A DNA stretch of 64,000 bases from Chloroflexi bacterium HGW-Chloroflexi-2 (GTDB lineage Bacteria > Chloroflexota > Anaerolineae > Anaerolineales > Anaerolineaceae), in NCBI GenBank assembly GCA_002840735.1, contig PHBY01000002.1, positions 186,001 to 250,000 of the forward strand, in the 5' to 3' direction. The first letter of the stretch is position 1. Each line of letters begins with the position of its first letter. The translations under genes were made by a program, and so were the position numbers. Below the pieces are notes generated by a model, which did no database searches, was not told the origin of the DNA, and worked only from the letters and a program-made list of their open reading frames with translations. Shown one piece after another: positions 43,667 to 53,822 of the stretch.

Positions 43667-45481
43667 GTGAAGAACTCAAAATCAGCACTTCGCTCGATCG
43701 GTTTAGGTTTGGCTATTTTATTTGCGTTGGTAACTTATGCATATGGATTTAAAGTAACAAAAGTAAATTTGGAAGAGACGAAATCAGAGCGAAGACAAAC
43801 GCAGTTAATTAGAATATTGCGTGCCTTGGCAAAACCTGATATTGTTGAATTTGATAAAGAACAAGTGAAATTAGAAATTCCTTTTTATGTTCCTTGTCCA
43901 GAGGGCGGATTTGAACCAGAAGTTGTAGACAAAACAATAGCTCATTTCGAGCCGGAAGCCTATTGCGCTGATCCGGGTACAAAAATGATATTCCGTGGTT
44001 CTAACTTTGAACCGAATGTAAAAGGACCAATAAATTTCCTTCCACCAAGTGGTGTAACTCTGGGAATGGGAATATTCGAAACCGATGAAAATGGTAATTT
44101 TGAAATCACAGTTACGATTCCTCGACGTCCTGAAACAGAGATTCAATACATTGAAACAGTGACAAGCAAAAATGTTGGAGAACCTCGGTTCACACGAACT
44201 GCTATCGAAACATGGGACAAAATTATTGAAACAGTTTTCTTAGCATTATTAGCAACTACATTAGGAACGTTACTTGCTGTTCCATTAAGCTTTTTCGCAG
44301 CAAGAAATCTGATGAAAGACGTTACGAGTCCTATTATTGTGGTCTCTTTAAACCTGATCGCTATTCCTATTGGTATAGTATTAGGAGGTAGTGGTGCTAC
44401 TTGGATGAGGGATTTAAGTAATTTGATCGCCGTTAATGGTTGGGTCATACTCCTCTCAATTATTGTAGGATCAGTAGTCGCATATGGTTTATTTAAATGG
44501 GCTGTTCCTCCGGAAGAATTAGAACCAGCAAGTGGCAAAATCAGATTTGTGCGGTCGTTAACTTTGGTATTGATCACATTAATCAGTGTTTTTGTATTAT
44601 TTATGGTTAGTAAATTAATGATCATAATTGGAACCACCGCAAGCGGGAAACTTGGAGGTTTTGGATTTTTAGGATCATTTTTTGCTGATATTGGCGATAT
44701 TTTGGGTATGATTATGGTACTTGTGACAGCGCTATTGGGTGCTGGTGTACTTTCTGGTATAGGCGGCAAAACTGGAAATTTATTATTAAAAAAATTTACT
44801 CCACAGATACATAGATTGCTTGGAATAATTTTCGGTGGAATTGCTGGAGTTGTATGGTTTTTGATCATCATGGGTGGTATAAATTGGGTTTATCAAATAA
44901 ACCAGCCTTTAATTGTCAGAACAATTCCCGCTATATTAGGAGCTATTACCGGAATAATTCTGGGCACTATATATAAACCCAAAGCCCCAGTTCCAATCGG
45001 TATGGCTGTGTATTTAATTTCAAGAACCATTTTCAATGTTTTACGATCGATTGAGGCATTGGTAATGGCAATTGTATTTGTTGTTTGGGTAGGAATTGGT
45101 CCATTTGCCGGTTCTCTGGCACTCGCATTACATACCATAGCTGCATTGGCAAAATTATATTCTGAACAGGTAGAATCAATTATGACTGGTCCAATCGAAG
45201 CGGTATCTGCCACTGGTGCGAACCGGTTACAAACTATTGTGTATGCGGTTATCCCCCAAATTATTCCACCTTATATCTCCTTCACCATGTATCGATGGGA
45301 TATTAATGTGAGGATGTCCACAATCATTGGATTTGCTGGTGGTGGTGGTATTGGTTTTCTATTACAACAAAATATTAATCTTCTAAACTACCGTGCGGCA
45401 TCTGTGCAAATGCTTGCAATTGCAGTTGTTGTTGCCTCAATGGATTACATCAGTTCGAAGATAAGAGAACGTATAGTTTAG
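43667..45481 (+). CDS. phnE: PhnE-type permease with extra external domain
   Basis: A 604-residue permease, over twice the usual PhnE length of about 270. Residues 1-30 are helix 1; about 60-180 are an external domain with two Cys and an immunoglobulin/IPT-like stretch (GTKMIFRGSNFEPN); transport helices begin near 185 (ETVFLALLATTLGTLLAVPL); about 240-440 carry added helices; the C-terminal third has the typical EAA region (IEAVSATGANRLQTIVYAVI) and RMSTIIGFAGGGGIGFLL. GTG start after AGGAAGGG. A terminator at 45508 ends the operon. Confidence 0.87.
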   Translation: MKNSKSALRSIGLGLAILFALVTYAYGFKVTKVNLEETKSERRQTQLIRILRALAKPDIVEFDKEQVKLEIPFYVPCPEGGFEPEVVDKTIAHFEPEAYCADPGTKMIFRGSNFEPNVKGPINFLPPSGVTLGMGIFETDENGNFEITVTIPRRPETEIQYIETVTSKNVGEPRFTRTAIETWDKIIETVFLALLATTLGTLLAVPLSFFAARNLMKDVTSPIIVVSLNLIAIPIGIVLGGSGATWMRDLSNLIAVNGWVILLSIIVGSVVAYGLFKWAVPPEELEPASGKIRFVRSLTLVLITLISVFVLFMVSKLMIIIGTTASGKLGGFGFLGSFFADIGDILGMIMVLVTALLGAGVLSGIGGKTGNLLLKKFTPQIHRLLGIIFGGIAGVVWFLIIMGGINWVYQINQPLIVRTIPAILGAITGIILGTIYKPKAPVPIGMAVYLISRTIFNVLRSIEALVMAIVFVVWVGIGPFAGSLALALHTIAALAKLYSEQVESIMTGPIEAVSATGANRLQTIVYAVIPQIIPPYISFTMYRWDINVRMSTIIGFAGGGGIGFLLQQNINLLNYRAASVQMLAIAVVVASMDYISSKIRERIV

Positions 45482-45507
45482 TTGAACTAACACTAATACA
45501 ACTAATT

Positions 45508-45549
45508 AAAAAGATCAGAAATTGAATATTGTTTCTGCTCTTTTTAATA
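45508..45549 (+). terminator. rho-independent terminator of the transporter operon
   Basis: A 14-base arm AAAAAGATCAGAAA (45508-45521) pairs with TTTCTGCTCTTTTT (45532-45545) with one mismatch; the T-run is part of the right arm. Confidence 0.8.
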
Positions 45550-45597
45550 TTTCGCATAGCCAATTATTATCAAATTTGAATTATAATAAATCCATCT

Positions 45598-46800
45598 ATG
45601 ACATCTAACAAAATCATCAATCAGGAATTTAAATTGAAGGGGAGTGCAGATCTGGCATTTGCAGTGGTTGTATTAGCTTCATATTTCGCAATGTTTAGTT
45701 CGCTGAGAGAGACAAATTTTGTCAAACTCCTGATTATGGTTATTTTAGGAATAGCTTATATAGCGATTGGTATCTATGGATATAATTTTATTTCCAAACA
45801 AAGTTCGTTTTTTTGGATTTTGATTTATTTTCTAATACAAATCCCAATTGGTTCGATCATAGTTTTTCTAGGTAATGGATCTGGATTTTCTGCAATACTA
45901 TTACTGCCTTTAGCGGGGCATGCAGTCGTTTTAGCACCTGGGTATTGGTTATATTTGATAAATTTACTTATCGTATCAGGATATGTCTGGGCTGTTCGGC
46001 AATATACCGGGAACTTAAGTGAGGTTTGGTCTTCACTCCCAACAATACTTGCTGGGTTAATTTATATTATGGTTTTTACTCAAATGGCTATTGACGAAGA
46101 AAGATCAAAGAGAGAAGTAGAAAGATTGGTATTAGAACTTGAAGATGTGAATGAAAAACTCAGATCTTACGCAAATGAAGTTGAACAATTAACCGTGATA
46201 AAAGAACGCAACCGTATTGCCAGAGAAATTCACGATGGTTTAGGCCACTATTTAACAACGATTCACATGCAATTGCAGGTTGCGCAGGCTGTTATAGATG
46301 AGAATCCAGACAAAGCCAAAGACTCAATTGAAAAAGCAAGATCACAATCGCAAATTGCATTAATTGATGTGCGTCGTTCAGTATCAACATTACGTTATGA
46401 TCAAACCGAAAAAGAATCAATTAAAGACGCACTTGATCGTGCCATGAGACCATGTGATTGGATTGGAATTCGGTCGCATTTGGAAATAATTGGGGATGAG
46501 AAGGGTTTGGATGAGACGGTGCGATCAACAATTTATAGAATCGTTCAGGAAACAGTCAATAATACATGTAAATACTCTAAAGCTGACAATTATTATTGCC
46601 AAATAAATTATTCAGACAGTGAAAATTTATCCTTAATTATTTATGATGATGGTATTGGAATGAGTGAATTTCGTTCCGGTTACGGGTTACAAGGACTTAG
46701 AGAAAGAATTGAGCTCCTTGATGGTACTTTGAATTTTCAAACTTTCCCCCAAAAAGGCTTTAGAATAGAAATAGAGTTGCCCTATGATCAAAAAAATTAA
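45598..46800 (+). CDS. membrane sensor histidine kinase (HisKA_3)
   Basis: A 400-residue kinase with about five or six helices (residues 15-165), a coiled linker, and the dimerisation/phosphoacceptor segment IKERNRIAREIHDGLGHYLT with His212. The ATPase part has VNNTCKYSKA and DDGIGMSEF, GYGLQGLRERI. The membrane part has almost no external loops, suggesting an intramembrane sensor. It overlaps its response regulator by 17 bases. Confidence 0.93.
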   Translation: MTSNKIINQEFKLKGSADLAFAVVVLASYFAMFSSLRETNFVKLLIMVILGIAYIAIGIYGYNFISKQSSFFWILIYFLIQIPIGSIIVFLGNGSGFSAILLLPLAGHAVVLAPGYWLYLINLLIVSGYVWAVRQYTGNLSEVWSSLPTILAGLIYIMVFTQMAIDEERSKREVERLVLELEDVNEKLRSYANEVEQLTVIKERNRIAREIHDGLGHYLTTIHMQLQVAQAVIDENPDKAKDSIEKARSQSQIALIDVRRSVSTLRYDQTEKESIKDALDRAMRPCDWIGIRSHLEIIGDEKGLDETVRSTIYRIVQETVNNTCKYSKADNYYCQINYSDSENLSLIIYDDGIGMSEFRSGYGLQGLRERIELLDGTLNFQTFPQKGFRIEIELPYDQKN

Positions 46801-47440
46801 ATTATTAATAGTTGATGACCAGGAATTATTCCGTGAAGGATTAATGACATTATTATCTATTAAAAATGATTTCGAAGTGGTGAGTCAATCAAGTTCTGGT
46901 GAAGAAGCAATATTAGCTGCAACGAAGTTCTTACCTGAAGTCATTTTAATGGATTTGCGCATGCCAGGCATTGGTGGTGTTGAAGCGACAAAACGAATTC
47001 TACAACAGCATCCTGGTATTAAAATAATCGTCCTCACAACTTTTGATGAAGATGATCTTGTTTTTAATGCTTTACATGCTGGAGCGGTTGGCTACTTATT
47101 AAAAGATGTCTCGCCTGAAAAATTATTTGAAGCAATCCGAACTGCAAATAAAGGAGAATATTACTTACTACCTTCGATTACCGCAAAAGTGATGGCGGAA
47201 TTCACCAGACTACCAAGAACCCCTAAAATTGAACCTGGTAGTCAATATGAGAATTTATCCAGACGAGAATTGGAGATTTTGAAAATGGTTGCTACTGGAA
47301 TGAGTAATAAAGAAATCGCAATGTCTTTAGTTATTGCTGAAGGTACCGTAAAAAATCACCTGACAAGTATATTTAATAAATTGGATGCTCGGGACAGAAT
47401 GCATGCAGTTCTCATCGCAAAAGAGAGTGGCATAATTTAA
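46784..47440 (+). CDS. NarL/LuxR-family response regulator
   Basis: A 218-residue regulator: receiver with VDDQ and phosphoacceptor Asp57 (LMDLRMPGIGG), Lys in YLLKDVSPEKL, and a C-terminal LuxR helix-turn-helix (LSRRELEILKMVATGMSNKE, then TVKNHLTSIFNKL). Partner of the kinase at 45598. It may control the transporter upstream or the membrane gene downstream; neither is shown. Confidence 0.95.
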   Translation: MIKKIKLLIVDDQELFREGLMTLLSIKNDFEVVSQSSSGEEAILAATKFLPEVILMDLRMPGIGGVEATKRILQQHPGIKIIVLTTFDEDDLVFNALHAGAVGYLLKDVSPEKLFEAIRTANKGEYYLLPSITAKVMAEFTRLPRTPKIEPGSQYENLSRRELEILKMVATGMSNKEIAMSLVIAEGTVKNHLTSIFNKLDARDRMHAVLIAKESGII

Positions 47441-47526
47441 TAGGAATCTATCATGACCATAGCCACATGACTTAAACGAAATTAATCAATAAAATTTACT
47501 TTGAAAGTTTTTTTGAGGAAATTCAT

Positions 47527-48216
47527 GTGAACCCTAAGAGGATTTTTCATAATGGTATTGTCCAAATAATCATAAGTGTTTTATTAGCAGCACTTACCTC
47601 ATTTTTATATTTAATGATTTCTGAGTTTACACCATCAACATTTTCAATTTTAGGCATATCTTTCATTAGTTTCGGATTAATTTGGGGATTTTTATTCATT
47701 ATTATTTACCTCTCGAAACAAATTCCAGTTGTCTGGCTTTTATTTCCTTTTTTTATATTAACTTCCATTGGATTACCATTCTTACTACAAGAGATCAATT
47801 TATTAGATTTTTTTCTTTATATTGGTGTTGATATCGGCATTTGTTTGTTAATTGCAGGAATATATTGGAAATTATTCGGTTTGATAATACCAGGAGCCTT
47901 GCTTGTTGGAATTGCGCCTGGTCTGTACTTTGCCTGGGAAAACACCACTGCAAACAACCCTTTAGAACAAATAGGAATTATGCTGGTAGGTTTTGCGTTT
48001 GGATGGGGATTAATTACGGTAACCTCCAGAACTTTAACTAAAAAAATTATTTGGTGGCCATTAATTCCTGGTGGAATTTTGGCTGTTGTTGGGTGGGGAT
48101 TGTATATTGCCGGAAATCCTGAAAGTGCTATTGGTTTCATTGGTAATACTGGATCTGTTGGTTTGATAATCTTTGGTATTTATATTTTATTAATGAGAAG
48201 AAGTTTTCATCAATAA
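47527..48216 (+). CDS. polytopic membrane protein
   Basis: A 229-residue protein with seven or so hydrophobic helices and no large loops; glycine-rich C-terminal helices (PGGILAVVGWGLYIAG). It begins at GTG 47527 after GAGGAA. Not recognised. It follows the two-component genes by 86 bases and may be their target. Confidence 0.65.
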   Translation: MNPKRIFHNGIVQIIISVLLAALTSFLYLMISEFTPSTFSILGISFISFGLIWGFLFIIIYLSKQIPVVWLLFPFFILTSIGLPFLLQEINLLDFFLYIGVDIGICLLIAGIYWKLFGLIIPGALLVGIAPGLYFAWENTTANNPLEQIGIMLVGFAFGWGLITVTSRTLTKKIIWWPLIPGGILAVVGWGLYIAGNPESAIGFIGNTGSVGLIIFGIYILLMRRSFHQ

Positions 48217-48244
48217 CAAAATCCTCTATAGGAGTATAATTGCA

Positions 48245-48272
48245 ATCCTGAATTTTTCAGGATCTTTTATTT
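48245..48272 (+). terminator. hairpin with T-run before typA
   Basis: ATCCTGAA (48245-48252) pairs with TTCAGGAT (48256-48263), then CTTTTATTT. It ends upstream transcription or attenuates typA, whose ATG is at 48285. Confidence 0.7.
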
Positions 48273-48284
48273 AATAGGTGAATT

Positions 48285-50138
48285 ATGTTAACAAAACGAG
48301 AAGAAATTCGCAATATTGCGATAATTGCACACGTAGACCATGGGAAAACAACTTTATTGGATGCGATGTTAAAACAAACCAAAGTGTTTGCTGAGCACCA
48401 AATTGTCAATGAGAGAGTTATGGACTCTTATGATCTTGAGAGAGAACGAGGAATCACGATCCTCTCAAAAAACACATCTGTTGTATATCACGATTTACGT
48501 ACAAATAAGGAAATAAAAATAAATATTATTGATACGCCTGGACATGCCGATTTTGGCGGCGAAGTCGAACGTGTATTAAATATGGTGGATGGAGTTCTTC
48601 TTCTGGTGGATGCGGCTGAGGGTCCTATGCCACAAACCAGATTTGTATTAAAAAAAGCATTGGCTATGGGGAAAAAACCAGTTGTGGTTATCAATAAAAT
48701 TGATCGAAAAGATGCTGTTCCCCAAAAAGCACTCAATGATACTTTTGATTTATTTATTGAGTTAGGTGCTGATGAAAATCAAGCAAGTTTTTCAATTGTT
48801 TACTGTAATGCTGTGTTAGGAAAATCCAGCTTTACTGATTCTGAATTAGAAGATGATTTACAAGCCCTGTTTGAGACCATCATTGATCAAATTCCAGCAC
48901 CAGAAGTTGATAAAGATGCTCCTTTTCAGATGTTGATAGCCAACCTTGGATACGATGAACATTTGGGGACAACCTGTCTGGGAAGAGTCTTTTCAGGTAC
49001 TGCAAATGAAGGTGAAAATATTATTATCATTAAAAATAATGATCAAATTGTGAGTGAAAAAATTAAATATCTATTTGAATTTGAAGGGCTTAAAAAGAAA
49101 AGAGCAAAACAAGTCACAGCTGGAGATATTGCCTTCATCGCCGGAATCCATGAAGTAAGTATTGGAGAAACTCTTTCTTCCCCTGAAAACATTAATCCTT
49201 TACCAAGAATCACAGTTGAGGAACCGACTGTGAAGATGAGCTTTGAAGTTAATAATTCTCCATTTTCTGGAAGATCGGGAAAATTTCTTACAACCCGTCA
49301 AATTCGAGAACGTTTATATCGAGAAACAAAAAGCAATATGGCTTTGCGGGTTGAGGACACGGAGTATGCAGACCGTTTTGTTGTATCTGGAAGAGGAGAA
49401 TTACATCTTGCAATTCTAATTGAGACAATGCGACGCGAAGGATATGAATTCCTTGTATCCAGACCCGAGGTGATATTTCATGAGGACGAAAATGGCAAAT
49501 TACTTGAGCCTTATGAAGAAGCAATTATCGAAGTGGTGAATGATTATGTAGGTGTGGTAATTGAATTGTTTGGAGGTAGAAGGGGTCAATTATTAAGCAT
49601 GGAGAATAAATTGGATGCGACTATTCTTCGCTACCAGATTCCAACAAGAGGATTACTCGGACTGCGACAACAGTTTATGACGATTACACGCGGCCAAGGG
49701 ATTATTCACACAATCGTTTCAGGATACTATCCTCATGCAGGCGAAGTTCCCACTCGAAAATCAAGTTCTTTAGTTGCCTGGGAAAATGGTGTTTCCAGTA
49801 CCTATGGTTTAAAAAATGCAGAAGAAAGGGGAACTTTATTTATAGAAGCAGGTACAGAGGTTTATGAAGGGATGGTAATCGGAGAAACATTCAATGAGAC
49901 TGATATCACCATCAACGTTTGCAAGAAAAAACATCTTACCAATATGCGCTCCGCCAATAAAGATCTCGAATATCGACTATCAACGCCACGCGAATTATCC
50001 CTTGATGAAGCTATGGAATTCTTGGCCGATGATGAACTTCTAGAAGTAACGCCAAATGTATTTCGTATCCGCAAAAGAATTCTCAACTCAGATGATAGAG
50101 GAAAAGCGTTAAAAGCCAAATTAACCTCCTTGGAATGA
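48285..50138 (+). CDS. typA: ribosome-associated GTPase BipA/TypA
   Basis: A 617-residue translational GTPase. G1 AHVDHGKTTLLDAML, switch with RERGITILSKN, G3 DTPGHADFGGEVERV, G4 NKIDRKDA; then domain II, an EF-G-like domain (RVEDTEYADRFVVSGRGELH) and the TypA C-terminal domain (GEVPTRKSSSLVAWENG). It binds 70S ribosomes and aids assembly and stress adaptation. Full length. Confidence 0.97.
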   Translation: MLTKREEIRNIAIIAHVDHGKTTLLDAMLKQTKVFAEHQIVNERVMDSYDLERERGITILSKNTSVVYHDLRTNKEIKINIIDTPGHADFGGEVERVLNMVDGVLLLVDAAEGPMPQTRFVLKKALAMGKKPVVVINKIDRKDAVPQKALNDTFDLFIELGADENQASFSIVYCNAVLGKSSFTDSELEDDLQALFETIIDQIPAPEVDKDAPFQMLIANLGYDEHLGTTCLGRVFSGTANEGENIIIIKNNDQIVSEKIKYLFEFEGLKKKRAKQVTAGDIAFIAGIHEVSIGETLSSPENINPLPRITVEEPTVKMSFEVNNSPFSGRSGKFLTTRQIRERLYRETKSNMALRVEDTEYADRFVVSGRGELHLAILIETMRREGYEFLVSRPEVIFHEDENGKLLEPYEEAIIEVVNDYVGVVIELFGGRRGQLLSMENKLDATILRYQIPTRGLLGLRQQFMTITRGQGIIHTIVSGYYPHAGEVPTRKSSSLVAWENGVSSTYGLKNAEERGTLFIEAGTEVYEGMVIGETFNETDITINVCKKKHLTNMRSANKDLEYRLSTPRELSLDEAMEFLADDELLEVTPNVFRIRKRILNSDDRGKALKAKLTSLE

Positions 50139-50141
50139 TTA

Positions 50142-51182
50142 ATGCTACAAACAAACCTAATTAAATACCCTCGTAGAACCTTTATCAGGCGAATTTTAAA
50201 AGGATTAGCCAGAATATTAGTTGTTGTGTTATTAAAAATCGAAATTACTGGTTTAGAAAATATTCCTAAAACCGGTCCTTATATCCTTGTTGGAAATCAC
50301 GTATCCTCACTTGAACCAATATTGATGGTTATTCTTACACCTCATCAATTAGAATACTTAGGAACTGGTGATATTCCGATTGATCCGAGAATGTCTTTGA
50401 TAACAAGTTTGTATCAATTTATCCCGGTGATGCGTGGACAAATAGATCAAAAAGGTTTACAAAACGCATTAGCAGTCCTGGAGCTAAAAGGTGTCCTGGG
50501 TATATTTCCAGAAGGCGGTATTTGGGAAAAAAATCTTAAAGAACCAAAAATTGGCACCAGTTGGATCGCGTATAAGTCAAAAGCGCCTATTGTGCCAATT
50601 GGATTTATTGGAATGAACGGAGCCATGCAAAAAGCACTTTCATTCAAACGACCAAAAGTGTCTATTAAAATTGGAAAATTATTGACTTATGATGAGATCT
50701 TTTCTACCGACCAATCAATAAAACAATTGATGAATCAAGGTGCTTTAAAAATAATGGGAGAAATTTCTGCATTATTACCACCAGACGAAATCATTAACCC
50801 GGACCAGTACATAGCAAAGGATCTAGAATTCATTCTTATTGATGATAATAAATCAGAAACAAAAATAAGTTTTCCAAATTTGAAAGATTTTTCATTGGTG
50901 ATAGAACATCCTGTCATTATGGATGTTTTTAAACGAAATTTAAAATTACCTGTTGGGTCGCTGATTCTGCGAAACCAGCCAACCTCAGTTCACAAAATTG
51001 AAATCGGATTACATGCCATACAAAATTACATACACACAAATCCAGGATTTCTATCTTATCGATTCGGAATTGATCGGTCTTTAAAAATGAATGCTGGCAT
51101 TGCAAATTTTCTAAGAATTTTGGAAGAAAACAAAAATAATTTTTCAAAAATTTTGATCAGATTTAAAACTGAGGACAATTAA
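50142..51182 (+). CDS. 1-acylglycerol-3-phosphate acyltransferase with extension
   Basis: A 346-residue PlsC-like protein. The acyltransferase domain (about 1-215) has VGNHVSSLEPILM, where the usual HX4D is HX4E, then the phosphate-binding FPEGGIWEKN and APIVPIGFIGM. The remaining 130 residues are not recognised and lack membrane segments. It starts 3 bases after typA and shares a TTAA with the convergent flavoprotein, the two stop codons overlapping. Confidence 0.82.
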   Translation: MLQTNLIKYPRRTFIRRILKGLARILVVVLLKIEITGLENIPKTGPYILVGNHVSSLEPILMVILTPHQLEYLGTGDIPIDPRMSLITSLYQFIPVMRGQIDQKGLQNALAVLELKGVLGIFPEGGIWEKNLKEPKIGTSWIAYKSKAPIVPIGFIGMNGAMQKALSFKRPKVSIKIGKLLTYDEIFSTDQSIKQLMNQGALKIMGEISALLPPDEIINPDQYIAKDLEFILIDDNKSETKISFPNLKDFSLVIEHPVIMDVFKRNLKLPVGSLILRNQPTSVHKIEIGLHAIQNYIHTNPGFLSYRFGIDRSLKMNAGIANFLRILEENKNNFSKILIRFKTEDN

Positions 51183-52357
51183 CTTTTCATTTGTCCAGCT
51201 ATAATTCCAGAAATAAATGCCCAGTGCAAATTAAATCCTCCACAAGGCCCAAATACATCCAAAACTTCACCTGCAAAATAAAGCCCCGGGCAAAGCTTAG
51301 ACTCTAATGATTCAGGATGGATTTGTGAAGATTCGATTGCCCCTGTCGAAATCTGAGCGAATTCAAAATCTCGTGTACCAATTATTTTCTCAGTAAACTT
51401 CATCTTCTCGATCAAATGACGTAAATCATTCATTTTGAAAGGTGAATTAACGTCTAAGTCCAAATTCAGCAAAAGTTGGTCAATTATTTTTTTATTAAAA
51501 ATTGAAAGGAGGGGAGTTGATAAATAAAGAAATTTGTCTTCGCTGACATTTTTGAGAAAATCCTGGGGTAATAGCGAGGAAAAATCAATTTCAATATTTA
51601 AATTGTTTTTTTGATGCACCAAATGACTCAGGTTCATCACACCTGGACCATTCAGTCCCCATTCTGTGAAAATAATGTTTCCAAAGTCAGACCCAATAAC
51701 TGATTTGTGATCCAGAATTCGTAATGTAGCATCTACTCTCACACCATTAAGAGATTTCGTTTTGTGTTTACTTGTTTTTATTGGAGCCAGTGCTGGAAAT
51801 GCGGGAATTAAATTATGTCCAAAGTTCAATAAAGACTGAAAAATTGCATCACTTGCGTTTAGTTGTGGGTAGGCTTTTCCACCTGAGGCTAAAATCAACT
51901 TGTCAAATTCAAATAATTTTCCGGAATCAGTTTTCAATTGAAATTTGTTTTTCATTTTGATAAAACTTGATACACTGGTATTTCTATAAATTTTTACATT
52001 TAGCGAGTTCAAATGATCTTCTAAGAATGAAGCGATGTTTCGTGCTGAATTAGAAAGAGGGTATACCCAACCATCATCGGTATGATAAGTATAAATTCCT
52101 AATTTTGAAAAGTATTCATTCAAAAAGGCGTAATCATATTTGTGGATTAATTCCTGAAAGTAAAATTCTTTGATTGATCGATAAAGACCAGGTGACACAT
52201 TCACGTTAGTCAGATTGCATCGACCGGCACCAGTAGATGATAATTTTCGCCCTAGAAAGTTATTTTTGTCAAAGATTGTTACATCAGAATATTTTTTTCT
52301 TGCTTCTATTGCTGCAAAAATACCAGAAGACCCACCGCCAATAATACCAATTTTCAT
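51179..52357 (-). CDS. HI0933/BaiN-family FAD-dependent oxidoreductase
   Basis: A 392-residue flavoprotein. FAD-binding GIIGGGSSGIFAAIEARK, the family mark STGAGRCNLTNVN, LASGGKAYPQL and the C-terminal YFAGEVLDVFGPCGGFNLHW with AFISGIIAG. Family members act on varied substrates (BaiN on bile acids); none can be assigned here. Stop overlaps the convergent acyltransferase gene. Confidence 0.9.
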   Translation of the reverse strand: MKIGIIGGGSSGIFAAIEARKKYSDVTIFDKNNFLGRKLSSTGAGRCNLTNVNVSPGLYRSIKEFYFQELIHKYDYAFLNEYFSKLGIYTYHTDDGWVYPLSNSARNIASFLEDHLNSLNVKIYRNTSVSSFIKMKNKFQLKTDSGKLFEFDKLILASGGKAYPQLNASDAIFQSLLNFGHNLIPAFPALAPIKTSKHKTKSLNGVRVDATLRILDHKSVIGSDFGNIIFTEWGLNGPGVMNLSHLVHQKNNLNIEIDFSSLLPQDFLKNVSEDKFLYLSTPLLSIFNKKIIDQLLLNLDLDVNSPFKMNDLRHLIEKMKFTEKIIGTRDFEFAQISTGAIESSQIHPESLESKLCPGLYFAGEVLDVFGPCGGFNLHWAFISGIIAGQMKS

Positions 52358-52481
52358 TTCCTTATTTTACCTTTTATTATTAGGATTTTTAAATTAGAAT
52401 TCGACTATAATACTAGAGATCAAAATCAAATTATGATAAGATTCAAATTTATTGGTAAAAAAAAATTTAAAGGCTGCATAA

Positions 52482-53822
52482 ATGAACATTGAACTTCACA
52501 ACTGGCGTCAAAAATTTTCTTCAGCGATTTTGTCTGAAGTTATTAATAAAATCACTTATAAACAATTACAACTGAATTCAATTCCTCATGACTTTCATTA
52601 TCCTGCTCCTAAACCTGGGCACAAATATGTTCTTTATGCACATATTCCATTTTGTGAAAGCCTCTGTCCATACTGTTCTTTCAATCGCTTTATTTTTAAT
52701 GATGCAAAACTGAAATCCTACTACCAAAATCTGCGTCGTGAAATGGAGATGCTGGCGGAGATTGGTTATGATTTTGTTAACCTTTATGTGGGTGGTGGTA
52801 CTCCTACGGTAGATTTGAACGAATTAACAGCGACAATTGATTATGCAAAGAGCTTGTTTTCAATCAATGAAGTATCCTGTGAAACCAATCCTAACCATCT
52901 AACAAAAGATATTTTAGGAGAATTAAAGGGTCGCGTTGACCGCTTATCGGTTGGTGTGCAAAGTTTTGATGATAAATTATTGCGTCAGATGAGCAGGTAT
53001 GAAAAGTTTGGATCAGGCGATCAAATTCTGGAAATTATTCAAAATGCAGTAGGAATTTTACCTTCTTTGAATATTGATATGATTTATAACCTGCCTGACC
53101 AAACGGAAGAAAGTCTCATCAGAGATCTTGAGTATATAAATAAATCTGGTGCTGAACAAACAACTTTTTACCCATTAATGAGTGCCCCATCCGTAAAAAA
53201 AGCCATGGAAAAAACACTGGGGCAATTAGATCACACCAGGGAATTTAAATATTTTCAGATCATCAGTGAAAAGCTTTCCGATGTGTATCATCCAAGTTCT
53301 GGTTGGACTTTTTCAAGAAAAGATTCGACTATGTTAGACGAATATATAGTTCAATATGAAGAATACGTTGGCACTGGGTCGGGTTCCTTCAGTTATCTGG
53401 ATGGCAATTTATTGGTGAATACGTTCTCACTCAGACAATATGAAGAAAAAATTAATTCTGGTACTTTTCCTGTTTACAAAATCAAACACTTCACCAATTA
53501 TGACAAGAAAAGATACAGATTCCTCGTGGAAATGTTTGATTTATCGCTGAATAGTGAAAAATTCCAAAAAGATTTCAAAATACCTCTGGTTTTGGGGCTA
53601 TTTCCAGAAATGATGTTCATGTGGCTTTCTGGAGCTTTCGGAAAATGGGAAAAAGGTCGTATTCATCTCAAACCAGAAAGTCGTTATCTTCTCGTTGTGA
53701 TGATGAGAGAGTTCTTCTCCAATGTAAATATTTTAAGAGACCAGGCTAGATCCGCTTTATCAAAAGAAGAGCGATTAATGTGTGTCGTGAATGAAAAGCT
53801 CTATCACAACGAATTTGCGTAA
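52482..53822 (+). CDS. HemW/HutW-like radical SAM protein
   Basis: A 446-residue radical SAM protein of the coproporphyrinogen oxidase-like class. The 4Fe-4S motif is IPFCESLCPYCSF (Cys58, Cys62, Cys65), followed by VGGGTPTVD, ETNPNHLT and RLSVGVQSFDDKLL. The C-terminal half differs from HemW and more resembles the anaerobic haem-handling HutW/ChuW group; no haem genes are nearby, so the function is open. It converges with the next gene with no gap. Confidence 0.85.
   Translation: MNIELHNWRQKFSSAILSEVINKITYKQLQLNSIPHDFHYPAPKPGHKYVLYAHIPFCESLCPYCSFNRFIFNDAKLKSYYQNLRREMEMLAEIGYDFVNLYVGGGTPTVDLNELTATIDYAKSLFSINEVSCETNPNHLTKDILGELKGRVDRLSVGVQSFDDKLLRQMSRYEKFGSGDQILEIIQNAVGILPSLNIDMIYNLPDQTEESLIRDLEYINKSGAEQTTFYPLMSAPSVKKAMEKTLGQLDHTREFKYFQIISEKLSDVYHPSSGWTFSRKDSTMLDEYIVQYEEYVGTGSGSFSYLDGNLLVNTFSLRQYEEKINSGTFPVYKIKHFTNYDKKRYRFLVEMFDLSLNSEKFQKDFKIPLVLGLFPEMMFMWLSGAFGKWEKGRIHLKPESRYLLVVMMREFFSNVNILRDQARSALSKEERLMCVVNEKLYHNEFA

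Noticed and set aside
44143-44871. 242-codon open frame on the minus strand inside phnE
   Set aside because: It is antisense to conserved permease helices; the composition (Pro/Asn/Thr/Ile-rich) is what hydrophobic codons give in reverse.
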